Below, one piece after another: positions 1 through 10,359 of a DNA stretch of 64,000 nucleotides. Source of the DNA: Azolla caroliniana (lineage: Eukaryota > Polypodiophyta). Each line of letters opens with the position of its first letter. Position 1 is the first letter of the stretch. The translations under genes and the position numbers were made by a program. The stretch lies in assembly GCA_043228905.1 (NCBI GenBank), contig JBHGNT010000006.1, positions 9,982,001-10,046,000 of the forward strand, in the 5' to 3' direction. The notes beneath the pieces were generated by a model. The model saw nothing but the letters and a program-made list of their open reading frames with translations. It was not told where the DNA came from and made no database searches.

Positions 1-1
1 A

Positions 2-1987
2 CGGCCCATAAAGATTACACTCCGCCGACCGGTGAATAGAGAAGCGGACCCCTTGGCGGCGAAACTCAATGCCGGGACTCAGGAGGAGGAAATAGAGGAG
101 GAGCCTACGGAGCACCTCCAACGACGGTCGTCGGCAAGGACCGTTGAGGCAGTCGGGAAACGTTCGGCCCCTCAGCTGGAGGGAACACCGGCTCCCCATA
201 CTGAGACTCCCACGCCAAGGGAGGAACCGAAACCGGTGCGCATGGCACCGGAATCAGAAGCCCCTGCACCACCGGCAGCACCGACAAGTCCCATTCTGCT
301 AGAGCCGGAAAGGTCAATGCAACCTCCCTCGGCCAACCAAGAAGAAGCGCAAGGGGAACCAGGACAGTAGGGTGGTCCACGGGTAGAAACGGAATTGCAA
401 CTCGGCGCAATCAGGCGGGACCACCCACCCACAAGCGAGCCCATCCGTCAAACCTCCGTGCAAGCGCAACAACAATGCACCGGTAGCCTGTGGCTCCGGT
501 GGATAGGCGAACAGGTTACCGGAGCAGTGGGGTATATTGAGGCGGAAGAAAGAGCGCAAAGCGAACGGTTGCTCGTCACAACCGAACAACTAGAGACGGC
601 TCGGTCCAGAATCTGGTGCCTTTAAATAGACTTGGATCAGGTCACGACAGAAATTGCCAAAATGGCCTTAACAACAACACAGATCCAAGCATTGGTGACT
701 CCGGTAAGTGTACAGAATAAAGAAACAGACCAACCTGTACATACTAATAAGACCCCGGCAACGGAAACCGTTCCAAAGAGAGATGTGGCGCAAGCCCAGG
801 AGCTTGCGGAATTGAGAGATGAACTTGCCGCACAAGAAGCGCTAAGGAGCCGTGAATGGGAATTGAAGACAGCGGCCGAAGCAGAATTAAAGAAGACTGC
901 TGAGAACCTCCGCCGGGCAAAGGAGAGCCTCCGGAAAGGCCATCAAGCGTACGAACGGCTAAGGGAGGAAAAAGACAAAGTGCTGCAGGAAAAGGACAAG
1001 CTGCGGAAGACGGCGGAAACGGAAATTGAACGGCTAAAGGAGGAGCTCCGCCAGCAGAAGGACCGCAAGGACCGGGCCCGTCGACAGATCAACGTACGGC
1101 TCAAGCAAAAGACAGATGATTTTGAGCACCTGCACCGGGACTACAAACGGCTGGAAACGGAGCATAAGGAACGGATGGCCGAGCTCCGGCAGGAAGTTGA
1201 TCGGGCCGCGACGGCACTCGCCGACGAACGAGCGGAAAATACAAGACAGTTGGACGAGGCGGAGAAGGTCCAGATGGAGCTCTAGAGTCAGCAGCAGGAA
1301 GAAAGGGAGAGAGCGACAACGGTATTGCAAAAATTACAAAGCACATATCAAGGGCAATTGACGCATTACAAGGAGCAAGCGGAAGACAACGTCAAAATCA
1401 TCAAGCAATTGAAGGAGGAACGGCAAGCTGCGGAGATCAAATCGCAGATGGGAACGGGCCGGATTCAGTGCATCCTCCGGGCATGGCTGAATCAGACAAA
1501 ACACTTGATTGACGAAAGCTCTGTAAGATGGTGGACAAAGTGGGCACAAAATACGGCGGAACTCCAATTGTTACAGGAAGACGTTGAAAACCGGCAGAAG
1601 GAAGGATATTATTGTTACACATTGACTTCCGAGGACTTCACCGCCATACGGGACGAGCTGGCCGAAGACTTCCAAGTCCTGGCGGATGAACAGCTGGTGC
1701 AGGTCTGGCAACTCGTAGCTCAGCTAGACAATGATAGGCTGGACGCTCAAATCCAGTTTGAAAGCTACGAGTGGTCCCGGGTTCGGGAAGAAAAAGCACG
1801 GGAAGCGGCAACGGTTAACCTTAGTGATGAGGAACCGTCGCCGGACGAGGGCCAGGCCGGAACCAGTCAACCGGAGACCACTACGACGAAGGGAGCAATG
1901 ACGGAAACGCCAGTGTTAGAGCAACAAACGCCAGTAGTCCAGAGTGTGAAACTAAGGAGTTATTTAATTATTAAGGAATGGTTGTAA
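2..1987 (+). pseudogene. Coiled-coil ORF of an LTR-type element (copy 1), with three in-frame stops
   Basis: One reading frame runs from the left edge to a stop at 1985-1987 and is broken only by TAG at 368-370, TAA at 623-625 and TAG at 1283-1285. The first part is rich in Pro, Glu and Ala. The middle (about 780-1440) is a long highly charged coiled coil full of E, K, R, L and A heptads. The C-terminal part (about 1450-1760) is a less charged block containing GRI, several Trp, AELQL, ENRQKEG and EDFQ, followed by an acidic tail. The same block recurs in a decayed ORF at 19.4-20.3 kb that lies between LTRs, so this is probably the protein of a non-autonomous LTR retrotransposon. A gag-like structural role is an inference; I see no zinc knuckle, protease or RT in it. 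The start lies outside the window. Confidence 0.6.
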
Positions 1988-2450
1988 GTAAGCTATTAGT
2001 GTGGACGGACGGACCGGAATCGGTATGCCGTTCCGGATCCGGACCGATCCCGAACAGGTGCGGATGGCACCGTTTTGTACTACAAACCGGAAACCTATAT
2101 AAAGGCCCGGATACAATGTAATGAGCAACGGATAATTAATGAAGCTTATCGTTTTTATCTCTCTGTGTTAATTGTCGTTCTGCATTCATTGTTATATCTT
2201 ACGCGTGTGATTATTAAGGACGATCTTGCTAAGTAACCTAATTAAGTCAGATTAATTGTTGAGCCTAATCCTCTTGCCGTAACACCCCTTTGGTGAAGTG
2301 TCTTCCGTAGACACCCTGTGTTAGGCCATTGTCCGGCCCTAAGAGTTAACAAATAGGACGGCAAGGCGAACACCGACGCCTGTTCACTCACGTACAGAAG
2401 AGCAAGATGGAGACTCTACCGGAAGCACACGGGTGTTCCACGGAGCAGAG
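1988..2450 (+). repeat. Probable 3' LTR of the coiled-coil element (copy 1)
   Basis: Directly after the coiled-coil ORF comes non-coding DNA with a TATA box (TATATAAAG, about 2097-2105), followed about 15 bases later by a motif like ACAATGTAATGAGCAACGG. The LTR of the related element at 18.7 kb and its partner at 30.6 kb have a similar arrangement (TATA region, then GAGCATTGTAACAATATCGG). The order ORF then promoter-bearing repeat fits a 3' LTR. I could not find a second copy or exact TG and CA ends, so the borders are approximate. Confidence 0.35.
2096..2105 (+). promoter_or_regulatory. TATA box in LTR-like sequence
   Basis: The string CTATATAAAG lies in a GC-richer context upstream of an A-rich tract. 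It fits a retrotransposon U3 promoter better than a host promoter, because no host ORF follows. Confidence 0.4.
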
Positions 2451-2740
2451 TCAGCCTCCCGAAAACCTACTGAAAGCAAAACACAGAGAAAGAAGGAGGA
2501 GAAGAGCTCGGTCCCAGTCCGACAACAGTTCGTCCTCGACAAAAAGCGATCCCTTTTTCATTCCTCTCCCTCTCTTTTATAGGCCAAGGAGGGAGGCCGT
2601 TATCATTCGTTACATCATATTAATTCTCTGTCCTTTCGGATAGAGATACACCTCAATTCTCTCCCTATTGAATGCGTGCTACCTAGGATTTCTCCTCAAC
2701 CGACTTGTACCTACCTACTTATTATACAATGAAAAGTGTG
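2451..2740. other. Sequence between coiled-coil element and gypsy pol; no clear gene
   Basis: A short Arg/Ser-rich open frame (2407-2643) is present but resembles no family I know and is low in complexity. It may be the remnant of the gypsy gag region or host DNA. No PBS or LTR end was recognised. Confidence 0.3.
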
Positions 2741-3212
2741 CTCGCGTGTAAGGGCCAGTTTACACACGCTAAACTCGGTTTCCGCCTAGGGACTGTTTTC
2801 TTCACGACACCGTGGTAGCCTTGATCGACCATGGCTCAGAGATCAACCTCATGTGAACTAAGTTCTACAGAAAAGGAAGATGGCCAATCAATACAAACCA
2901 CAGATGGAAGATTCGAACGGCAACAAAGTCTACGGAGGACTTGTACGTGGAGCTTGTCCCAATGTTAAAGTCACGATTAGGGATGTGGAGATGGATCAAC
3001 ACTTCTTCGTGGAAGAATCGGCGTCGCATCCTGTCATCCTAGGACAATTGTATATCACATCATCCCGGATGGAGACCAAGGTGTTCGATAATGGAGCAGC
3101 CTTCGCGCAAATCAAGAGTCTTGACAATCAAAGATATGTTCAATTCCTAACGGTGCGAGCTAATCATGAAAAAAATCGAGATAGTCTTGGAGGGGAATCC
3201 CTGGATTTTTAG
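2741..3212 (+). pseudogene. Gypsy aspartic protease (broken)
   Basis: A retropepsin-like active-site motif, LIDHGSEINLM, is encoded at about 2823-2855, where retroelement proteases usually have D-S/T-G. It is closely followed by an in-frame TGA. The frame then changes, and 2880-3212 encodes the rest of the domain, including PVILGQLYI and METKVFDNG, which resemble the flap and C-terminal part of this protease group. The Ser/Thr after Asp is His here. Upstream (about 2731-2805) another frame appears to hold the N-terminal protease strand, so at least two frame breaks separate pieces of one domain. The function would be cleavage of the Gag-Pol polyprotein; this copy cannot do it. Confidence 0.65.
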
Positions 3213-3286
3213 AGTGGACTATTGAAGCATGGGGCACAAATAGTCTGAGCGATCACAAGTCCCCACAAGGGAGTAGAGCGTGTGGA

Positions 3287-3754
3287 TTGCGAGGAGAAGC
3301 AACATGTGTCATACCTAGTGGCGCATGTAAACTAGTACTACTCAACAAGAAGGACAAGCGTCGGATACAAGACTTCGAGAAGATGCTGAAAGAAGAAAAC
3401 ATAATAGAAGAAGAAGAGTTCGTGACTCATATTATGGAAGAAGCCTCATTTAACGACACCATCGCCGAAATCGAGGAAGTCGTGGACTTGAGCTATCTTC
3501 ATGATCAACACATGATTTCGATTAACTCCATCAACATGTACGCTATCATCAATGAATACCATCGTGGCATCTTGATGGAGGAAGCTGAAGTCAACACCAA
3601 ATATAAAATGGTGGATAGGAAGATCAAGCTAGTTGCGGTTCCACTACCGGAAGATAGCTGGCAAAAGATGAAGGAAGTCGCTAATGATCCAAGCTTACGA
3701 GATCCGAAGGCAATAGGTCATTTCTTCACCGAAGAGACGAAGGGGAAGCTATGA
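3287..3754 (+). pseudogene. Gypsy pol linker between protease and RT
   Basis: This acidic open frame of 155 codons (EKMLKEENIIEEEEFV near the start) lies between the protease and the RT, in a frame different from both. By position it is the protease-RT connecting segment of the polyprotein. I recognise no catalytic motif. The frame ends with TGA at 3752-3754 and the RT begins immediately in another frame, consistent with a single-base indel near 3755. Confidence 0.5.
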
Positions 3755-3755
3755 G

Positions 3756-4517
3756 TTGGAAGGGAGGATTCCCTCCTCCCTGAAGAAGAGTGAATGTTTC
3801 GCGACATGCTTGAGAGACATGGGAAGGCTTCCGCATTTTTCCCAAAAGATCGGATGTGCTGATCCAAGGATGATAGAGTCGATGGTGATCTTCACGGTGC
3901 CGCATGTACCGTTGAATTTGAAACCGATACCGGTTTCGAGAGCACACCTATCGAAGCTGATCAAGCTCTTAAAGGAGAAGGTGAATATGGGAATTCTGGA
4001 ACCGTCAAATTCTCCTTATTCTAATAGGTGGTTCACGGTGCCGAAGAAGAATGGATCATTGCGATTCATGCAAGATCTTCAACCCGTCAACAAGGTGACA
4101 ATTCAGAATGCTGGAATTGGTCCGAGCGTGGACGAATTTGCCGAAGCGTTTGCGGGGCGGTCCATCTACTCCATTGGCGATCTCTACTCTGGATACGACC
4201 AATTCCAGTTCGCGATCGACAATCGTGACATTACAACCATGAGGACTCCGATCGGGCTCGTGCAGATGTGTACCTTACCTCAAGGTGCAACGAACTCGGT
4301 GGCTCATATGGTGAATGCCAAGAACAAGGTCTTGAAGGATTGCATCCCGCACATCACGATGCCATTCTTGGATGATATTCCGATAAAAGGATGTTCGGAT
4401 GAGGAGAAAGATGAATCAAAAGATAAGGAAGGGTGTAGAAAGTTCATCGCGGATCATATGAAAGATTGCGAGAAAGTGCTTCAAAGGCTCGAAGATGCAA
4501 ATTTGACAATTTCGTGA
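3756..4517 (+). pseudogene. Gypsy reverse transcriptase
   Basis: An open frame of 253 codons holds the RT fingers and palm. Visible motifs are WFTVPKKNGSLRFMQDLQPVN (conserved block 2/3), YSIGDLYSGYDQFQ (block A, catalytic Asp), TPIGLVQMCTLPQGATNS (the PFGL.NAP-like block, here LPQGATNS) and MPFLDDIPIKG (block C, F-L-D-D at about 4365-4376 with both Asp kept). The enzyme would copy element RNA to DNA in cytoplasmic particles. A frameshift near 4510-4530 separates it from the RNase H. The LPQGATNS and FLDD forms set it apart from the chromovirus RT at 23 kb. Confidence 0.8.
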
Positions 4518-5374
4518 GAAAAATCCGCATTCGAGCAACCGAAGATTTTGGTGGTAGGTCACTTGTGTGGAGCATATGGCCGGAAGCCTTCGTCATCCAA
4601 GGTGAACGCGATCCAGGATATGAAAGAAGAATGTGTAAACCAAACGGAGGTTCGAAGGTTCTTGGAGCATGCACGTTTTATCATATTTGGATTCCACACT
4701 ACGCCCATGTTGCCGAGCCTTTATATGGATTGCTGAAGAAAAGAATGAAGTTCGAATGGCGAGACGAGCACACAAACGCGAGGCGAAGATGGAAGAAACT
4801 ACTTCTTAAAGCTCCAACACTAAGAAAGGCCAACTATATCGAAGGGAAGCCGATTTATGTGATTGTAGATACGAGCCCAACCGGAATCGGGTGGGTCATC
4901 AACCAAGAAGGAGAAGATAATGCACGGTATGCCATCCGGTTCGGAGCAAAGGTTCTCAGCGAACGACAACAAAGATACGCCCAAGTCAAATGGGAACTTT
5001 GGGCTATTGTGTCGGCAGTGAAGACGGACAAAGACTACCTGATCGGGTCGGAAGTAATAATTGAGAAAGATTGTCTCCCAATCCTCGGGATGATCTCAGG
5101 ATGTGCGATACCAGATCTAGCTATGCTAAGGTGGATCGCCTATATCAAGTCTTTAAACCCAGAGATCCTCCATATTGCAGGGAAGAAGAACGCCATGGCT
5201 GACATGCTGTCGAGGGCAAGATTTGAGAATGAAAGTGACATGGTTTCGGAAGATGAAGACGTCACCCTCGACTTCTTCAAGATGGCTCGACTATCGACAG
5301 AAGACAAGGACACCCTAACCCTCCATGCCTTCAATGAGGATGAGTACGAAGGAGAGTGGTTATTGATCGGCTGA
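4518..5374 (+). pseudogene. Gypsy RNase H domain
   Basis: The RT thumb/connection (about 4530-4670) is in one frame and the rest (to 5374) in another. The RNase H fold shows VDTSPTGIGWVINQ (first catalytic Asp), LSERQQRYAQVKWELWAIV (the Glu-containing helix of RH in gypsy elements) and HIAGKKNAMADMLSR (the final His and Asp motif, IPGKxNxxADxLSR). It would degrade the RNA strand of the hybrid. Frame changes near 4520 and 4670 and a stop at 5372 break it. Confidence 0.75.
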
Positions 5375-5386
5375 TTCCTAAAAACA

Positions 5387-6681
5387 ATGATGGCCGATGC
5401 TTCATTGACGGAGAAGGAGGCCCTACGAATTCGGAAGAGAGATTACCAATACTTCTTGAAGGGAGGCTTCCTTTGGCGACACCCAAAAAGAAGGACAAGA
5501 ATACCACGTCGAGTGGTGGTGAAGAAAGAAGAGCAAGTGACGCTAATGACCGAACTCCACGAGAGTGCCTGGGCAGGTCATAGAGGAACATGTGCGACGT
5601 TCGAGAAGTTGAAAGAGAAGTACTGGTGGCCAAGCATGTACAAAGATGTACTCCATTTTGTGTCCACATGCGAAACATGCCAAGTACATTCGAATATACG
5701 TCATCATGATGAGCTACGACCGACATACCCATTCACCATACACTTCAAATGGATGGTGGATTTGGTCTCAATGCCAATGGGAGTAGGACAAATGAATTAC
5801 TTAGCTCTGGCGAGAGAAGACTTGACAAATCAAGTGGAAGGACGGGCCTTCACAAATAAGACGATGTCGGCTGTTCGCAAATTTCTACTCGAAGAGGTTG
5901 TTTGTCGATACGAATGTGTGGGAAAGATAGTAGCCGACCGAGGGGAGTTGGATGCGCACGAAGCGATGGAGCTCTTCAAACAACTAGGCGTTAAGCTCTC
6001 CCTCACGACTGCCTACAAGCCAAAAGGGAATGGGAAGATCGAGTGAGGGCATGGACCTATCGTCAAAGCCATCGTACGAGCATGCAACGGTTGACTAGGG
6101 AATTGGCCACGACTATTGCCCTATGCCTTGTGGGCCGACAGAATGACACACAACTCGGTGACGGGGTACATGCCAACGGAGCTTATGTATGGACAAAAGC
6201 CGGTAATGCCCATCGAAAGGACGATCGCCTCATGGGTAGCGATACTATGGGAGAACGAGATGAGCCGAGAAGAGTTATTAGCGGCACGGATAAGGCAACT
6301 TGAAAGGAGACCTGAAGATCTAGAAAAAGCGCGAAAGATGATGGAGGCAGCCCGAGTGATAAACAAAATTCGCTTCGACAAGACGCATCGACTACGTCCC
6401 AAGAAGATCGAAGAAGGAGATTGGGTATTGGTCTACGACAACAACCTTGACAATCAACACAGTACAACAAGGAAGTTCGCAAGAAGATGGTTCAAACTGT
6501 ATATAGTGATAAGTGCCAACGACAATGCAACATACCACCTTGCGGAGTTAGAAAAAGAGTAAAGATTTTCAAGAAAAGACAAGTCGAGGATCCTGACCTC
6601 GATCACCTCAACGATGAAGATAGTAGGAAGGAACCTACAGACTTGAGTTATGTACATGAGGACATGGAGGAATCTGATTGA
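5387..6681 (+). pseudogene. Gypsy integrase, broken
   Basis: 5387-6046 holds the zinc-binding H2C2 region (LHESAWAGHRG ... CETCQVHS) and the catalytic core with Asp in MVDLVSMP, Asp in IVADRGELD and Glu in KGNGKIE. A TGA at 6044-6046 follows that Glu, and a second TGA lies about 40 bases later. From 6116 the same frame continues with the C-terminal part (YALWADRMTHNS, YGQKPVMP) and a basic tail typical of gypsy integrases. The last piece (6487-6681) is in another frame. No chromodomain is apparent. Core residues D, D and E are present, but the stops separate them from the DNA-binding tail. Confidence 0.75.
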
Positions 6682-7144
6682 TCACCGTAGCAAAAATCTC
6701 ACACTCTCTCTTCTTGGCACGTACCAGAGGACGTGCGGTTTGGTGGGGGTGGATGTCGTGAAGATTTTCGGCGATAGTGTGAAACTTGTGAGGAATATAC
6801 GAAATCAAGTATGGTTCTTATTATGAAATATAAAACAATAATTGTGAAGATACTATTTAAATAAGTTTAATATCTTGGTACAAACAGATAGAGGTCTTGA
6901 AGAGCTTTTGAATGCACTTTACTACGTAGGAAATAGACATCTAAGTGTCAAGTTATGTGGGTATGAAGTTTGGAAAGAAGAAGAGGAAAATAAAACAATG
7001 TGATATCCCACATAGACGGGACAAATAAGGATCCCCCCATATATAACGCAAAGCAAAAGCTATAATCTTTGTGTTTATGTGTGGAGCATAGAAAGGTTAA
7101 GTTGTATGACTTAATGAATGGATGTAGGCAAATGCATATAACTA

Positions 7145-7275
7145 TGTGTTTTGGACGGATCCGGTGACGGCGACCGGCAACGGCATCCGACTACGTCGAT
7201 CGACGGTAACCGGCAAGACCGGCGACAGCAACCGACGGAGCCGGCGAGACGACGACCAGGCGGAGAAACGCCTTA
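7145..7275. repeat. GC-rich CGGCGACCGG-type imperfect repeat
   Basis: Short imperfect repeats of the CCGGCGAC / ACCGGCAA type make a GC-rich island in otherwise AT-rich sequence. It is followed by (ATA)n at about 7283-7303. It is open in one frame only because it is repetitive; I see no gene. Confidence 0.5.
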
Positions 7276-7304
7276 TAAAAATACATATATAATAATAATA
7301 ATAA

Positions 7305-7645
7305 ACATATGTTTCTTCTCGTGGAGCTATGTTTGGCAGATTGTCTCCTCGTTGTCTCTATGGGTTCTTTGGAAAGCTAGGTGCTCCAAGTTATACAATG
7401 ATGAAGACATTCACATTGTGGATCAGGTAAAGTCTTTTTGAAATTTCTTAGTACATTCGGTTAAAGGTGAGTATGACAGGTATAAAGGCTATGGAAACAC
7501 AGCCATTCGAAAAAGAAAGAGATTACGACGAGTTTGGTCAGCTATTCCTATAATGTTAGATGCAAGCACGGAGGTTAGGTGGAATTATGTGCCACCTCGT
7601 TGGTTGTTCCCGCCACCAGTACCATTCTTATGGCGAACAACATGA
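7305..7645 (+). pseudogene. Fragment resembling the C-terminus of a non-LTR retrotransposon ORF
   Basis: One frame runs about 110 codons with a single internal TGA at 7439-7441. It contains SLSLWVLWKARCSKLYND and later RWNYVPPRWLFPPPVPFLW. The first motif resembles the W-x-L-W-K-x-R region seen near the C-terminal zinc-binding part of plant non-LTR retrotransposon proteins. No RT motif is present. The fragment has no start and no partner. It could instead be an uncharacterised plant ORF. Confidence 0.3.
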
Positions 7646-7789
7646 GATAACAGGGAGGAGACGGTTGCGGCATGTATGAAGCCTATTTTAATGTAGGTAA
7701 GATATACATATGCCAGAAGAAGATATGAGGAAATGGGATGATGTTCTGGATGCTGAATCAAGCTAGTAAAAGAAGATTTTAGTGGTATG

Positions 7790-8930
7790 AGGCAGATTTC
7801 GTGTGATAATCAGAGATATCGACATGGTGGATGTGGACAGGTTGAAATAGGTTTAAGTTGTTTTGTGATTAGGATGATTGATGTTGGTGGGGGTTGTCGA
7901 AGATTACTAGGAGAAGGTGAGGATTTCTGTTTGTTTTCTACTCGTTTGTTGGTTGTTAGTGTAACAGGATTGTCAAATCGGAGATAGTGAGATGGTAGAT
8001 GGGGACATGACGAAGCCGTTTTTCTGTTTTTTGTGGTTAGGATGAGTGATGTTGGAGTGGGGGCTGAAGCAGATTATTATGACAAGGCGAGGAATGGTTT
8101 TTGCTCATTTTTTGTTGTGATTACAGGGCCGCGTTAATCGGTGAGATGGAATAGGGGAAGCAAGATACCCCAGATATGGGCTGACTTAAGACAGATATTA
8201 TGGTTCTCATAGGTTGCGGGATGATGGCAGTGGGATTTGAAGCAACTTTGTCATGGTGTGAGGATGAGCGGTGTTGGTGTGAGGGTTGAAGCACATCAGG
8301 AGGGGAGAGGAATCATTGTTCACTTATTTTGTTGTTAATTACACAGGATATTGGCAGTACTCGGCGAGATGGTGGATGTGGATTGATTGAAGCAATTTGT
8401 TTGTTTTTAGGAGTGATGATGGTGGGGGGGACAAAAGCAAATCATGAGGGGATGAGAAACCATTATTCACTTGTTTTTGTTGTTTTTTGTATAGGTCAGA
8501 GGTGGTATTCGGCGAGATGGTGGATGTGGTTTGATTAAAGCAATTTCTCTGTTTTTAGGAGTGACGATGGTGTGGGGGAACGAAGCAAATCATGAGGGAA
8601 TGAGGAACAATTTCTCATTTTTGTTGATTCATTGCACAGGACATTGGTGCTATTCGGCGAGATGGTGGATGTGGACTAAAGGAAGCAATGTGTCTGTTTT
8701 AGGAGTGATGATGGTGGGGGGGATCGAAGCAGCTCATGAGGGGATGAGGAATTTTTTACTTATTTTGTTGTTAATTCCACAGGACATTGGTGGCATTCGG
8801 CGAGATGGTGGAGGTGGATTGAATGAAGCAATTTGGTTGTTTTTAGGAGTGATGATGGTGAGGGGGCCGAAGCACATCATGAAGGGAGAGTGAATAAGTT
8901 GTGGGGATCGAAGCAAATGGGGTGAGAGGT
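7790..8930. repeat. Tandem repeat array, unit about 145-160 bp, about seven degenerate copies
   Basis: The marker CGGCGAGATGGTGGATGTGG recurs at about 8358, 8509, 8655 and 8797, with degenerate forms near 7825, 7985 and 8138. Each is followed by GAAGCAATTTGTxTGTTTTTAG and then AATCATGAGGGGATGAG. Spacing is close to 150 bases apart from one longer gap. Units on the right are the most alike. The open frames that cross the array (8329-8538, 8531-8893) are repeats of the same short peptide and not a gene. Confidence 0.75.
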
Positions 8931-8963
8931 GGAGATTAGTATAGTACATTTAATTTTCATGGT

Positions 8964-9234
8964 CTGTTTTTTTCTCCCCAACAGTTTTTACAAATGCTGG
9001 AATCACTTCGGATCTGTTTGCAACTGTTTCTGTTGGGATGGTGAATCTTCTTACAGCTCCACACCTGACACATATGATTGGAAAGACGGAGGACATGGAA
9101 TATCATGTGAAATATAAGTTTTCTATGGAGTTCTGTTCTAAGAGCCCGAAATTTTGTTTTCTGCAGCAGATCACTGGAATCAATGTTGTGTTTTATGGCT
9201 GTTTTTTTCCCAACAGTTTTTACAAATGCTAGAA
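8964..9234. repeat. Pair of direct repeats about 230 bp apart
   Basis: A segment of about 40 bases (TTTTTTTC..CCAACAGTTTTTACAAATGCT.GAATCA) occurs at about 8964-9006 and again at about 9191-9233. The left copy also has CTCC in the run. The meaning is unknown. Confidence 0.6.
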
Positions 9235-9346
9235 TCAGTTTAGATATACTGGTGGAGATGAAACAATATTATGTACTATTTGTATACTGCCTCCGGGCTT
9301 TTTATTAATACCAATGGAGCATATGTTTTATGGTAAAATAATAATA

Positions 9347-9350
<4 letters not shown>

Positions 9351-9377
<27 letters not shown>
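9351..9377. repeat. (TA)n microsatellite
   Basis: About 13 TA repeats next to a short AATAATAA run. Confidence 0.9.
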
Positions 9378-9381
<4 letters not shown>

Positions 9382-9524
9382 AAGGAGTGCAAGTGAAGAT
9401 TTGATCCTTGCACCTCCAAGTTGAGAGTCTATAAACTTACCATTAAGCCAAATCATTTCTTTAGGGGTTATATTTTTATCACCAGTTTTACATGTAAATT
9501 CTCATGTGTGAGAGCTTAGATGAT

Positions 9525-9612
9525 GACATGGCAAGCATGCATTGTTTGCATTGCATGCATTTCATGCATTGCGTGCATGTCTTGCACCCTCACATGCACC
9601 ATATGCATGGGG
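9525..9612. other. CATGCA-rich (RY-motif-like) cluster
   Basis: GCATGCAT, TGCATGCATTTCATGCAT and CATGCACC strings are packed into about 85 bases just before the TATA motif at 9617. CATGCA is the core of the plant RY element bound by B3 proteins, but here it may just be an imperfect GCAT repeat. Confidence 0.35.
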
Positions 9613-9902
9613 GCATCTATAAAAGAGTGGAGGAATCAAGCAAAAGGGAGCTATGTATTAATCAAGAATTTAAGAAGAAGAAAATTCGTTATCCAATTGA
9701 TGGTGTATCTTGTTTCTTAAGTCTAAAGTCAAGGGTTCAATCTTAATCTCTCTCTCTACCTTTCTCTCGCCATATCAATCTCTCTCTTTCAATCTATCTT
9801 AAATACTTTCTCGTTAAACTAGTGCAAGCTTCGAATCCTTCTGGTCCAGGACCCTGGTGGTTCCGCCTCATGATCCGCACCTAGTGACGGAACTTCACGA
9901 CA

Positions 9903-10359
9903 CTGGAACTCGGAAGGTATAGGTTGTCTAGATCAGTCTTCCACATAACAGGGGTTCATTATGTTCAATATATTATTGTAAATGGTTGTACTCACTAACT
10001 TTTCATATGTATTATCTAACCATGAAAGCTTAGTTTATAATCTTCTAATGTTTATTATTTCTAATAAAATAATGTATAGCTTAAGTAAATAAAATTATAT
10101 ATTATTTCGGTTTATGAAATTCATGTCAAAACAATTATATTGGGAGATGGAGAGGTGATAGAAAAATGGGATTTATTCAAGAGATCTTAATGTGATTGCA
10201 CTATCACGTTATTTATGTTCTCAGAGACTTATGTCTACAACTTAAGAACTAGGGACGATGAGGTGATAAAAAATTGTATTTATTCATGAAATCATAATGT
10301 GATGGCATCGTCCAAATTTATTCATTTATTTGATACATTTACGATAGAGACAATCCCAC
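9903..10359. other. Intergenic DNA downstream of the GDSL gene
   Basis: AT-rich with no open frame of note. On the minus strand this is 3'-flanking DNA of the esterase gene. Two similar stretches (ATGAGGTGATAAAAAAT... around 10150 and 10260) form a weak local duplication. Confidence 0.5.

Larger units (their letters stand above)
2741..6753 (+). mobile_element. Degenerate Ty3-gypsy retrotransposon, pol region (5' end missing)
   Basis: In order: aspartic protease, reverse transcriptase, RNase H, H2C2 integrase and integrase core, spread over all three forward frames with several frameshifts and stops. The order protease-RT-RNase H-integrase is diagnostic of Ty3-gypsy. No gag or 5' LTR is visible; the 5' side abuts the coiled-coil element. 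A polypurine run (TGGTGGGGGTGGA, 6741-6753) ends the internal region, directly followed by TGTCGTGAAG, a plausible 3' LTR start. Protein motifs differ clearly from the chromovirus at 20-25 kb, so this is another gypsy lineage. Confidence 0.85.
6754..9902 (+). repeat. Possible very long 3' LTR of the upstream gypsy element
   Basis: Just after the polypurine run the sequence begins TGTCGTGAAG, and at 9893-9902 it reads CTTCACGACA, an exact 10-base inverted match with TG and CA at the ends, as LTR termini have. A TATA motif (CTATAAAAG, about 9617-9625) lies roughly 280 bases before the right end, where an LTR promoter would be. If correct the LTR is about 3.1 kb and contains a tandem repeat and a coding fragment, which is unusual. 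There is no second LTR in the window to prove it. The alternative is a short LTR plus unrelated DNA. Confidence 0.35.

Noticed and set aside
2800-2809. CTTCACGACA as a 5' LTR end matching the 9893 copy
   Set aside because: It lies within readable protease-coding sequence immediately before LIDHGSE, with no primer site or gag after it; chance match is likelier.
9401-9480. Possible SINE or tRNA-like box near TTGAGAGTCTATAAACTTACC
   Set aside because: No A box and B box pair, no cloverleaf, and no poly(A) tail with target duplication.
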